Assembly: GCA_009363875.1 (NCBI GenBank)
Contig: CM018691.1
Span: forward strand, 3,906,001-3,970,000
Source of the DNA: Mikania micrantha
Taxonomy: Eukaryota; Streptophyta; Magnoliopsida; Asterales; Asteraceae
DNA length: 64,000 nucleotides
Direction of reading: 5' to 3'
Shown: positions 48,669 through 59,439 of the stretch, in pieces
Position numbering within the stretch: position 1 is the first letter of the stretch
Layout of the letters: each line of letters starts with the position of its first letter
The notes under the pieces: generated by a model
Database searches by the model: none
What the model was told of the DNA's origin: nothing
What the model saw: the letters and a program-made list of their open reading frames with translations, nothing else
Translations under genes and position numbers: made by a program

Positions 48669-51600
48669 CTCACTTTTGGTCATGTGCAGGGACAGCAGGA
48701 ATCAAAAGGCAACTTGTGGATAGTTGACAGTGGCTGCTCCAGGCACATGACAGGCAACAAGACCCTCTTGCACAAATATGAACCATTCTTTGGCGGGTCT
48801 GTTGCTTTTGGAAGTGATCCAGTAGGAGGTTACATAACAGGTAGAGGCACAATCACAAATGGTAAGGTAAGCTTTGAGAATGTACATTTTGTAAAAGAAC
48901 TTAACTACAATTTACTAAGTGTATCACAGGTGTGTGATCAAAAGCATAACATGTTGTTTACTGAGCATGAATGCATTGTCCTGAAACCAGGATTTGTGAT
49001 ACCAAATGATCAAATTCTACTCAGAGCTCCAAGAAGAAATAACATGTATATGCTAGATATGAGCACAGCTGCACCTCTTAGTAATATAAGCTGCTTTGTC
49101 TCAAAAGCTTCACTTGATGAATCATCACTTTGGCATAGAAGACTTTGTCATGTAAACCTCAAAAATATGAATAAACTGGTCAAAAATAATTTAGTAACTG
49201 GTTTACCAACAAAAGAATTCATATGTGTTGATAAATGTGTTGCATGCTTAAAGGGTAAGCAGCACAAGTCATCTCATTATGCCAAAGAGATAAATTCAAT
49301 TACCACAGTCCTTCATTTACTACATATGGACTTGTTTGGTCCCACAAGTGTTAAAAGTCTTGGTAGAAAATCATACTGCTTGGTGGTTACTGATGATTTC
49401 TCTCGGTATACCTGGGTGTTTTTCTTAAATACCAAGGATGAAACTGCCGAAATCCTAAAGTCATTTATACTCAGGGTGGAGAATGAAAGTGACCATCATG
49501 TAAAAATAATCAGGTCAGATCAAGGAACAGAATTCAAGAATCATGTTTTAAATTCTTTTTGTGAATCTAAAGGTATCACAAGACAATTTAGTGCTCCTAG
49601 AACTCCACAACAAAATGGTGTCGCTGAGAGAAGGAATAGGACACTAATTGAGGCTGCAAGAACCATGTTGTCTGATGCCAAACTTCCAATAACTTTTTGG
49701 GCAGAAGCAGTCAACACTGCCTGTTATGTCCAAAATAGAATATTGGTAGTTAAGTCACATGGCATGACTCCTTATGAAATTTGGCATAAGAGAAAGCCAT
49801 TCATTGGATTTCTCAAACCATTTGGATGTCAATGCACCATCTTGAATACTAAAGATTACTTAGCTAAGTTTGCTGAGAAATCAGCAGAGGGCTACTTTGT
49901 TGGGTACTCTTCAAATGCTAAAGCGTATAGAGTATACATCAAAGCATCCAGAGTTATTGAAGAGTCTGCAAATGTTTAGTTCAATGAACATACTCTCAAT
50001 AAACCTGGAACCGGCCCTGATTGGTTGTTTGATCTTGATAGTTTTACATCTGCATTTAATCTGGTGAAAAAGTATGTTCCAGTTTCACAGTCAGCTACCA
50101 CAGACACCTCCAAAGGCTCAAGAGAAGATGACTTTCGTGTTGAACTGCCAATAGCTTCAAGACAAAACTTGGCAGAATCCACTTCAACACAAAATGATGT
50201 GTCACAGTCTGAGACAATCAACACATCTCAGGCAGGTCCCTCAATTGAAGCTGCTTCTAATTCACAACCTCAAGAAGAAGTAGGAAGTCCTTTAGCAGAG
50301 GAAAATTCTCTGGAAACCACTACTCCCAGAGAAAACCAACCCACAACAGTCCAAACTTTGAATCCACATGATCTGCCAGAAATCCAGCTTGAGGTGGTTC
50401 TTCCTAACCTTGAGTCACTCAACGTGGATGAATCTTCTCAACTGGATGTGATTCCAAGGACTCGAATTCACAACACTCATCCAGTTGAAAACATCATTGG
50501 CAATGTAGAAGAAGGTGTCAGAACTAGAAGCTTTATGCATGAAGCAAATGTTTGCTTGTTTTCTTGCTTTCTATCCCAAATAGAGCCTAAGAAGGTTGCA
50601 GAGGCTTTAAAAGATAACAGTTGGGTAGAAGCTATGCAAGAAGAGCTTCTTCAGTTTCAAAGACAAGGAGTTTGGAAACTTGCCCTTTACCTAAAGGAAA
50701 GTATGCCATTGGAACCAAATGGGTGTTCAGAAACAAGAAAGATGACAAAGGTGTTGTCATCAAGAACAAAGCAAGATTGGTTGTTCAGGGATACACTCAA
50801 GAGGAAGGCATTGACTATGATGAAGTCTTTGCACCTGTTGCCAGAATTGAAGCTATTAGAATATTTTTGGCATTTGTAGCTGCAAAAGATTTCAAAGTGT
50901 TTCAGATGGATGTTAAAAGTGCCTTTCTTTATGGAAAAATTGATGAAGAAGTATATGTGTGCCAACCTCCAGGATTTGAAGATCCAAAGTTTCCTGATCA
51001 TGTCTGTAAGCTTGATAAGGCTCTTTATGGGTTGCATCAAGCTCCCAGAAAATGGTATGAAACTTTATCTTCTTTTCTGTTGGCAAACAAATTTAAGAGA
51101 GGAACAATTGATAAAACTCTCTTTTTCAAGAAGTCTAATCAACATATCATGCTAGTTCAAATCTATGTTGATGACATTATCTTTGGTTCTACTAATGAAT
51201 CTCTCTGCAAGGAGTTTGAATCACTAATGAAATCCAAATTTGAGATGAGTTCAATGGGAGAACTCACCTTCTTTCTTGGATTACAAGTGAAACAAACTCC
51301 TACAGGGATTTTCATTAGTCAATCAAAATATGTCAAGGACATTCTTGAAAGATTCAAGCTTTCTGATTGCAAAGCTCTGGGAACTCCTATGTCCAAAACA
51401 ACATCACTTAGCCCTGATCTTGAGGGGGTGGATGTTGATCAGCACCAGTACAGAGCAATGATAGGCTCTTTGATGTATCTCACAGCAAGCAGGCCAGATA
51501 TCATGTTTGCAACTTGTGTGTGTGCAAGATTTCAGGCTAATCCCAAAGTCTCTCATATGCTGGCTGTAAAAAGAATCTTTAGATACCTCAAAGGAGCACC

Positions 51601-52108
51601 AAGTCTAGGATTATGGTATCCTAGAAATGAAGACTTCCAGTTCATGGCTTATACAGACAGTGATTATGGGGGTTGCAACATCAGCAAGAAATCCACATCA
51701 GGAGGATGTCAATTTCTTGGATCCAGGATTGTGTCTTGGCAATGCAAGAAACAGTCATGTGTTTCTACTTCTACTGCAGAGGCTGAATATATAGCTGCTT
51801 CTAGCTGCTGTGCACAAGTCATCTGGATCCAGAATCAGATGAAGGATTATGGAGTAGATCTGTTCAATACTCCTATTCAGATAGACAATTCCAGTGCAAT
51901 CTCCATCACCAATAATCCTGTCAAGCATTCCAAGACCAAGCACATTGACATCAGATACCATTTCATCAGAGATTGTGCAGAAAAGAAGTTGATTCATTTG
52001 GTCAAAGTTGATTCAGAAAACAATTTGGCAGATCTCTTCATAAAGGCGTTTGATGAAGGAAGATTAAGGTACTTAATAACATCCATTGGGATGATCAACT
52101 TTGAATAA
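48669..52108 (+). pseudogene. Sirevirus pol, one stop and one frameshift
   Basis: Same frame as gag at the start. Protease DSGCSRHMTG (48726); integrase HHCC finger (about 49130-49260); core residues D 49329, D 49518 and E 49626; TAG at 49977-49979 after integrase. A frameshift near 50680 (after GVWKL, before LPKGK) moves the reverse transcriptase to another frame. Reverse transcriptase carries YVDD (51164-51175). RNase H has AYTDSDYGG and ends STAEAEY...; the frame stops at 52108. All catalytic motifs remain readable, so the lesions look fairly recent. Expression in SIRE-type elements is thought to need read-through of the gag stop. Confidence 0.9.
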
Positions 52109-52109
52109 A

Positions 52110-52605
52110 TGTACTGACAAGGAATAAATAATTCTTCGGAAGATAAACTTAACTTATCTTCCGATGAGTAACTACTCAGCAGAAGATAGGTTAAGTCTTC
52201 GGAAGCATTATTTCTTCCTTAGTCGGAAGATCTCACACTTCAGAAGCTAAATTACCTTCTGAAGTAATACTCTTCCGATACATTATCTTCGGAAGCATAG
52301 GCTTCTCAAGGTACTCTTCAGAAGAAAGTGTCTTCCGAATAACATTTTGCCTAATGAATTATCTAACATTTCAGAAGCAGTGCTTCCGACAGTATAAATT
52401 TTATACTTCGGAAGCACATCTCTTCTGAACACTTTTGGTCTAATAAACTCCACTTTTGGTCTAATAAGCTGCTTCCGAAAGTCACTTCTTCGGAAGCAAC
52501 TCAGTCAGAGAAAATTAATTGTGAAACCAGCTGTCATCGGAAGACCTTTTTCTGACATCCGGATCTCAAATTTAATGTGTCTATATATTAAATGCTGAAA
52601 TCCGA
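52110..52605. repeat. cluster of CTTCGGAAG / CTTCCGATG motifs between pol and env-like ORF
   Basis: Five exact CTTCGGAAG copies (near 52134, 52198, 52289, 52408 and 52488) and more than ten variants such as CTTCCGA and CTTCAGAAG lie within 500 bp. No coding region crosses it. Confidence 0.8.
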
Positions 52606-52608
52606 AGG

Positions 52609-52618
52609 TATATAAAGG
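52609..52618 (+). promoter_or_regulatory. candidate TATA box for the env-like ORF
   Basis: TATATAAAGG lies 102 bp before the ATG at 52711, with a pyrimidine-rich start region (about 52640-52700) between. It may give the env-like ORF its own transcript. Confidence 0.4.
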
Positions 52619-52710
52619 TCTCCCGCTCATTCGCATTCTCACAAACCGTTTCACTTTGAAATCTTCCTTTCTTTGAACTCCCAATTTGTGCCCTAAAATC
52701 ACAAACTGCC

Positions 52711-55700
52711 ATGGATCTTCTTGCTTTCAAACCTGCTCACAATGTACCTGCGGAGTTATCAGCAGAGCATGATATCGACTTCGCACCGATCATCTCCTTT
52801 CTTCAAAGGAGCAGGTATTTCTTTGCGCTAACCATTCAGCCCCTGGTGTCTGAATCTCATCACCAACAGTTCTGGGCATCTTGTTCTGTTTCCTCGTCTT
52901 CCAATGGTCGGTCTCTGGTAGCCACCATTGATGCTCATCCTATCGCTATTTCTGTGGAGACCTTCTGTCGGCATCTTAAACTGAATGATGCCGGTGGAAA
53001 GGTTTCATTCACAAATGATGAGGTAGCATTGACATTTCAGTCAATGGGGTACGAAGGTCCTCTCCGTTCAACAACCTATTTGAAGGGTCGAGTGTCCTAT
53101 AATTACAAGTACCTCATACATGTGTTTTTACATTGTCTTTCAAATAAATCTGGTGGTTGGGACCAAGTTCCATCTGATTTAGCTTCGGCTATTCATGGCT
53201 TGGTTTCTAATCAACTGTTTAACTTTTCTGCTTTTATTTTTAATAATTTGGTTGACAACATCACGTCACCAAAGAAATTTTGTATGCATCCCAGGTTTTT
53301 GCAACACATTTTTAATGAAGAGTTGGGAACTTCCCTTTCTCTAACTGGGAATACTTACAAAATGCCCTTGGTCTCTTCCAAGGTTTTTGTGCAACTCAAG
53401 AAGAAGAGTGCTCAGTTCTCTGGGACATTCACTCCTCTTCTTCCCTCTATGGAGTCCACTGCTCCAGAAGGTGACAGCTCTGTTAACCCCACAGATGCTG
53501 AACCCACACCTTCCACTTTTGTTCCTCACCCCATAAAAGTCACTTACAAACGCAAACGAAACCCTGTGCAACTCTCTACAGTTGCTCAGGCTCCTTCTAC
53601 TGAACCCACAAAGAAAAAGGTTAAAAGAACTGCTCAGGGCACAGTTCCACCTAAGGTGCAAGCCACACCTGTTGTCTTTCCACAGGTTCTTCCTCTGGAA
53701 CCTGTGGCTGCCCTTAACCAGCCTGAAAGCCCTCAGAATATGTCACCACACATATCTGAGAATATTCAAAGGGATGCACCCATAGTTGAGTCTGCTTCTC
53801 ATGAAGCAACTTCATTAGATAAGAGACTGTCTTCCAAGTCTCCAGGTTTGTATCATCCAGAAATGCCCCCACCCATACTATTACCCAGGCTCAAGGAGCT
53901 TCTACAGTACTTGTGGATGAACCACTCTCTCCCACTACCCAATCCTTAATGAGAGTGGTGACACAGTTACAGGCAAGGTTCCCTGACCCAGAGCCTATTC
54001 ACTCAGAGGTTGGCCCCAGTAGTTATGAAGGGGTCAATGCAGGTGAGGCTGCCACTACTGTTGATCTTAATAAAGATCCACAGGACAGTGGTACAGGCAA
54101 TAGGACCTCACCTGCAGCAACCTATGTTGGGGAGGACTTCTTTGAAGCCCTTCTCAATGAAGGGAATCCAGGGTGCCAAGAAACCACTTCTGGTGGTGGA
54201 GGTGCAGGAGCTCGGCTCAGTACTCCATCGCCCAAGGATTCCACTCCTGTGGATGAGGGCACACACACTCAGGAATTGACGGCCACCATAACTTCCCTCC
54301 AAGCCAGGGTAGCTCTTTTGGAAGCTGAGGTGTCTAACCTGCGGCTGGAGATCCAAACCAAAGATGCAACCATTCTGGATCTCAGGAGGCGTCCACCCGT
54401 TATTCTACATCCTTTTCATCCTGATCCTGATGTTACCACCTTCACATCCCCTGATGCTACCAAAAAGGGGGAGAATGTACCACCTGCAGGGTCAGGATCA
54501 GAAGCAAGAGAAGAGGAGGGTGCACAGGAAGTTAATCCATCCCTAGTCACTTTGACTGCTGAATGGGATGACTTCTTGGGTACTTACTTTCAAGTATCTT
54601 CTACTTCCTCTTCTTCTGCTTCTGAGGATACAAGGGAGGTTGTCAAAGAGACTGAACAGCAAACATCAAATGTCTCTTTGGAACCTCAGTCCCCTCTTGG
54701 GACTAAGTCTCCTTCTGAGACTGCAGCTCAGGTTGCCATGGAAGACACCACACAAGAAGAACAAATTTCCATGGAACCTGTGTCCTCTTCTAGGACAGTA
54801 GCTGCTGAAGACCTCTCCTCCATTCCTGAGCTCTCTGTGGAAACTAACAAGGAGGCATTTAAGGTGGTTGGTCAACCGGAGGGGGCAGTGAATGCTAAGG
54901 TTAACTCCGAAGCTGCAGCTGCCTCCGAAGGCCCAGTCATCCTGGATGTTTCCTCCACAGAGGAGCTACATGCCAATGAACCAGCTGGTGAGGCAACATG
55001 AGACTTCTCCTCTGGGGCAAAAATAACTGCTGATGACAAAGGAAAAAGAAAGCTAACCCCAGAGGAGCAAGCAGAACAGGAGGAGAGGAGACCAAAGAAA
55101 ACAAAGGGCCGACCAAATACCTCTCAAGATGAAGAACGAGTGAGACTTTCTGCCTTGCTCGAAGAGAGAGGCTATGACTTCGATGAAGTATGGCTCTGGT
55201 CGGTACCTCAAATGGCTGCCGAGTTGGACAAGGTGCAGCAGCAAGAACAGGATGCTGCTGCCACCAAGACTCAAACTGTCCTTTCCAAGAAGCAAAAGGA
55301 GAAGGCCTACAGAGACAAGTCAAAGGCCTTTCTCCTGGAATATGGCTTCCATGCTCGGCAGCTAGGCCCTATGAAGAACTCGACCATGGATATGCACATC
55401 CGAGATATCAAGGCTAAAATTGCCAGAGGTGAGTTACTTCCAATTGAACAGATAAGGGCTCAAAAGGCAGGCCTAATGAGAGGCTTAGGTTTAGGGGGAG
55501 GAGCTAGAATAGAAATGCCCAACATGTTCCCCCTAAATCCTAAAGAAGAACAAATAACTCCTCCATCAAGCCCATCTATGAAGACAAAAGTCCCTGATCC
55601 TGAGAAACAATCTATGGCAGATGAGAGGAGTTCAAGTCCTCCAAGAACTGAGGCTGCAGGCCCAGAACCCACTGCAAGAACAGAAGATGCAGTGGGATCC

Positions 55701-56187
55701 AATGTGGAGGATCAACAGGCCAGAGAACAGAGGAGTGAAGCCATGGCTCAAAACAGACCAAGATTCATAAGAAGAAAGAGCATGGCTAAAAGGAAAAAGA
55801 AAACAAAAACTATCCCCTTCAACTCTGAGCCTGATGCATCCCTCTCAGTACCTAATGTCACATCTGAAGCAACTCCTGAAACTACACAAACCCGAGAAGA
55901 CATGAGGGATATCAGCAGACTAATGCATGAGCATTCATACATCCCCTTGGTAAATTGGAGCTTCAATGCACAAGAAAGGATATTCATCCTCACCGACTAC
56001 AATGGAGAAATAAAACTGGTGGATCTTTTGCATCTGATGATGTTGGCAAAACCCTATATATTTGATCTAGATAAGCTCCCTCTCAATAATCCTGACAATG
56101 GAGCAGATGGGAGGTCAGCCATCAGATTGATTAGAAAAAGGGCACAGGTACTGAGGGGTACATGGAAGCCAAGGTTTATTCCTTGTT
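52711..56187 (+). pseudogene. Sirevirus env-like ORF, frameshifted and truncated
   Basis: Starts at ATG 52711 (MDLLAFKPAHNV). The N-terminal 230 residues form a globular domain of the kind found in the third ORF of SIRE-type elements and in putative plant transposon proteins. A Pro/Ser/Thr-rich linker with basic patch (KVTYKRKRNP) follows. A frameshift lies near the C run at 53866-53870. The next frame continues with a coiled coil (about 54275-54390) and an acidic, Ser/Glu-rich segment to TGA at 54999. The same frame then runs as a lysine-rich helical region to about 56187, where MITE B sequence begins. I see no signal peptide or membrane helix, so an envelope role is not supported by the sequence. 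The label is conventional. Confidence 0.75.
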
Positions 56188-56266
56188 TAGGGGTGAGCAT
56201 ACCAAACCGAAAACCAAAAAAAAACCGAAACCGAACCGAAAATAACCGAAACCGACTTAACCAATC
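56188..56266. repeat. ectopic copy of MITE B left arm plus CAATC
   Basis: Identical by eye to 44955-45033, beginning exactly at the MITE terminus TAGGGGTGAGC and ending CAATC against the 3' LTR. It is preceded by CCTTGTT of the env-like ORF instead of the true flank GTTCGGAT. Confidence 0.9.
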
Positions 56267-57061
56267 TGTAAAGACTAATAAAGGCTGATGCTCACCAAAC
56301 TTCTTGTTTTGTCCAAGTATAGGAGCCTCTTTGAATAAACACCTTCGGAAGGAAGAAGTGATTCTTCGGAAGCAGCATTGCTTCCGAAGGATAACTGGTT
56401 CCTGCCGAAGGTTATACAAGACAACTGCTTCCGAGGAATCCTCTTATGCACCGAAGACAAAGACTTCCGAGGTTTATCCTCTGACAAAGACTGTAGCAGA
56501 TTACTCTTATGGTACAAAAGGTACTGACACAAGACATGTTGGTCTGAGTAAAGATAGAGACAACATGTAATGAGTCAGATAAAGCACCTTACCTCTCCCA
56601 TGCTACATTAAATGCAAAAGATCATCTGAAGCCCTGAAGATCAATAACATTAAATGTCTTTTGTATTTAGTAGTCTTTTGTAAAGTCAATGTCTATTAAT
56701 GTAATGATTATGAAAGAGTGTATTAGCCTGTTAAGACACTCAACATACTAGAATAAGCTTTACTTTATGTACTTGTCTAGTATACCCAACTTGTATTCCT
56801 AAGTGTATACGGTTGTAGCCTCGGCTATATAACCTCCCAATGTATGGTTGCTTGAAGTGTGCTTGCTTGTATACTTCCACTTTGAGAGAAATATATCCTT
56901 GAGCTTGAATTATTCTTGTGTTCTTATTATTGTTCAAAGATTATTACTGTGTCATTTTGAGTGTAATTGTGAGATCATTCTAACAGAACATTCCGCATCT
57001 GTTAGAGTTAAGTAAGAAATACTTGTGAAGTGTTGTTTAGACTTAACAACCCGATCCTACA
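56267..57061 (+). repeat. 3' LTR of the Sirevirus
   Basis: 795 bp. No difference from the 5' LTR was found by eye. It is followed by CAATC and the MITE B right arm. Confidence 0.92.
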
Positions 57062-57689
57062 CAATCGGTTATGGTTAACATAGGGCAATAACCGAACCAT
57101 TCGGTTACGGTTTCGGTTTGCCCAACTCCATTAACCGAAATAACCGAAACCGAACCGGTATATATGTTCTTGTATTTTTTATATGTTTTTCATGTATTTA
57201 AATCATATTTTCATGTGTTTGAACCTATTTTCATGTATTTTTCATGTATATGATGTAATATTTATGTATATGTATACTTGAAAGAGATTCAAAACACTTC
57301 AAAACAATAAAAACGAGTTCGATAACTAAATTTATAACTTCAAAATAATCACCACGAAAATAACCGAAAAAACCGAAACCGACCTATATAACCGAAAAAA
57401 CCGAAACCGGTACTCGGTTTCGGCGGTTTCGGTTTTGGTTACCTAAACTCCATTAACCGAACCGTCAGTTTCGGTTTCGGTTTCGGTGGAGGCCAATAAC
57501 CGAACCGAACCGACATTTGCACACCCCTAGTTCGGATTATTTGGATGGAAAAAAAGCTTATTCGGGTTTTTCTGATAGATTCGGATCAGATAGAAAATTT
57601 TCGACTTTGGGTCGGGTCGGGTTTCGGATAAAGTCTTGACATTTTCAAATCCGAATAACCCGTTATCCGAACACCCCCCTAAGGGGCGG

Positions 57690-58035
57690 GGGCGACCTCC
57701 CCCTCTTTCCGCCTGTAGTGTTAATTTTCCGGCCGAAATGTTGTTTTTATTTAATAACAGTGGTTTCGTTCCCCTCATTTCAAAAACCTAACATGTATTA
57801 TGGGTCCCGTAAATTCTCGTCCCCCTCTCAGTACGCTCAAACTCCGCCACTGCCTATACTTGACTACTAATGCAAAGTTAAGCACATTAAAGATGTAAAC
57901 ATCACAATAGTTGATATAGGTCTAAATCAATAGACATAAGCCACTTAGCCACATCACATCTACGTCATTGTCTACGCATAATTTACAAATGCAAGTAAAT
58001 ATTGTATAAACCCAAAAATGCAAAGTAGTAGACAG
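57690..58035. other. no gene; end of the outer MITE and spacer
   Basis: Right arm of the weak outer element (to 57852), then AT-rich spacer to the LINE target site. Confidence 0.5.
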
Positions 58036-59115
58036 GTGGAAGAATATTGGAAGCATTGATAAAGACCTAGGGAAAATGAATATGGATATACACAAAAAGA
58101 TAAAAAGTCAGGTGGGAAATGGTCAATATACATACTTTTGGACGGATCATTGGCTGGAAGGTAGGATAATATTGAAGGAATTCCCAAACATATCCTGGCT
58201 GGCTAAAGTGAAAAAAAGCGAGGGTATGTGACTAATACACAATGATTGGTGATATGTGTTTATGGAGATGGGAATGGGAAAGAAATCTTGTATCGCAAGA
58301 GGAATGGAATGAAATAGACACCTTGACGAAGTTATTAACTAAGGTGGAAATAAAAAAAATGAAGATAAGTGGGTGTGGAAATATATAGAAGAGGTGGAGT
58401 TCACAGTTAAAAGAGATGAGGAAGGAAATTGTAGAGATGTCCAATTTGTTGCAACCAAAGGAGAAAAAATTCGGTTGGAATAATTGGGTGGCTAAAAAAG
58501 CTAATTTAATTAGCATAGAGAGCTTCTATGGGTAGAATTCCAACTTCTAATGCACTACAAGCAAGGGGATACAAACAAATGTTACATGTAAACAATGTGG
58601 ATATGGAAGGGAGTCGGCTAATCATTTAATGGTAAATTGTACAATAACAAAGACTGTTTGGTGGCAGGTTTGGGTGTGGCTAAAGTTACCGATTCCGCCA
58701 CAGTTAGAGTCTGTGGTTGAGATATTTTATTACATTGAGAATTTACAACTAAAAAAAGGGAAGAAAAAATTAACCAATGCAATTGCTCAAGTTGTGTGTT
58801 GGACGCTTTGGATGGCAAGGAATAACAATGTCTTTAATGGAAAATACATGGGATGGCAAAGAATAGTTGAGGAGATAAAAGGAGATATCTTTCATGTGGA
58901 TCAAGAGTAAATCAGGTTCCTATGCGGTTTCATGGGATGAATGGAGTAAAGGATGTGTATTCTAACGAGATATGCTGGAACTTGTATTTGTGATATGTGA
59001 AAGAATAGATGATTGATAAGGTCGGTTTTGTTATGTTGGTTTCCTAACATCTTGCTAGGAGACTTTGTATTTCAAAGGTAACAAAATGTTTTTGTTGTTG
59101 TTCAAAAAAAAAAAG
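58036..59115 (+). mobile_element. 5'-truncated LINE (3' end of ORF2 and poly-A)
   Basis: Frames in several phases encode the region after the LINE reverse transcriptase. One is a WK...VGNGQYTYFWTDHWLEG-like motif (58040-58200). Another is a zf-RVT-type segment with NHLMVNCTITKTVWWQVW and CWTLWMARNNNVFNGK (58620-58850). It ends in an A-rich tail (59103-59115). Imperfect target duplications, AAAGTAGTAGACAG (58022-58035) and AAAGAAGCAGACAG (59116-59129), agree at 12 of 14 bases. Frameshifts show decay. The endonuclease and polymerase parts are missing, as is usual after incomplete target-primed reverse transcription. Confidence 0.8.
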
Positions 59116-59167
59116 AAAGAAGCAGACAGTCTCATCATCACTAGATATGGCTTACATGTGGCTGGCT

Positions 59168-59250
59168 GATCCGATCTTGAGCTCGTTAAAGCGCGAGCTC
59201 GGCTTATTAGAAAATTTTCAAATTTGAGTTCAGCTTGGTTCATTTGTTAC
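59168..59250. mobile_element. GAGCTCG-type MITE fragment
   Basis: CTTGAGCTCGTTAAAGCGCG followed by AGCTCGGCTTATT and TTGAGTTCAGCTTGG. A remnant of the family seen intact at 59669. Confidence 0.4.
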
Positions 59251-59439
59251 TAATTATTTTTTTTTATTTTTATTATTAGTTATATATATAGGGAAATGTT
59301 CCATTGGTAACCCACTCCAAGTGTGGTTAACCATTTAATTACATTTGATTGTTTCTTTAAATAATGTGTTTTAAAATGAGTGATCCATATTAAATCTGAA
59401 AAAAACAAGTGGATGAAATTTGTTTAAGGGTATTTTTGA

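Larger units (their letters stand above)
45034..57061 (+). mobile_element. Ty1/copia Sirevirus with env-like ORF, defective and rearranged
   Basis: LTRs of 795 bp, initiator-Met primer-binding site, gag-pol in copia order (protease, integrase, reverse transcriptase, RNase H) and a long env-like ORF after pol. Target duplication CAATC (45029-45033 and 57062-57066) lies in MITE B. Features of the Sirevirus/SIRE-Maximus lineage are the large gag with two zinc fingers and coiled coil, a stop codon between gag and pol, and the extra 3' ORF. Coding lesions: TAG at 47436, TAG at 49977, frameshift near 50680, frameshift near 53866, TGA at 54999. The 3' end of the interior, including any polypurine tract, is missing. 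It is replaced by 79 bp of MITE B in front of the 3' LTR. Confidence 0.92.
44955..57529. mobile_element. hAT-type MITE B, split by the Sirevirus
   Basis: Ends TAGGGGTGAGCA and TGCACACCCCTA. Perfect 8-bp target duplication GTTCGGAT (44947-44954 and 57530-57537) inside MITE A. Left arm 79 bp (44955-45033), right arm 57062-57529. Both consist largely of ACCGAAACCG-type repeats. A second copy of the left arm occurs at 56188-56266, in front of the 3' LTR. Confidence 0.88.
44751..57681. mobile_element. hAT-type MITE A, split by MITE B
   Basis: Ends TAGGGGTGTTC and GAACACCCCCCTA. Perfect 8-bp target duplication AGGGGCGG (44743-44750 and 57682-57689). Arms (44751-44954 and 57538-57681) are rich in CCGAAT / ATTCGGAT in inverted orientation. 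No coding region of its own. The 8-bp duplication and CA-GGGG-type ends indicate hAT transposase mobilisation. Confidence 0.85.
44725..57852. mobile_element. outermost MITE-like element of the nest (weak)
   Basis: The left end TAGTGGCGAAGC and right end ...CTCCGCCACTG are inverted relatives. Flanks CCTATATG (44717-44724) and CCTATACT (57853-57860) agree at six of eight positions. After removal of the nested elements only about 200 bp remain. This would be a hAT-type miniature element, older than its guests. Confidence 0.4.

Noticed and set aside
52711..56187. Env-like ORF as a true viral envelope protein
   Set aside because: No signal peptide, no membrane helix and no furin-like site seen; only position and family resemblance support the name.
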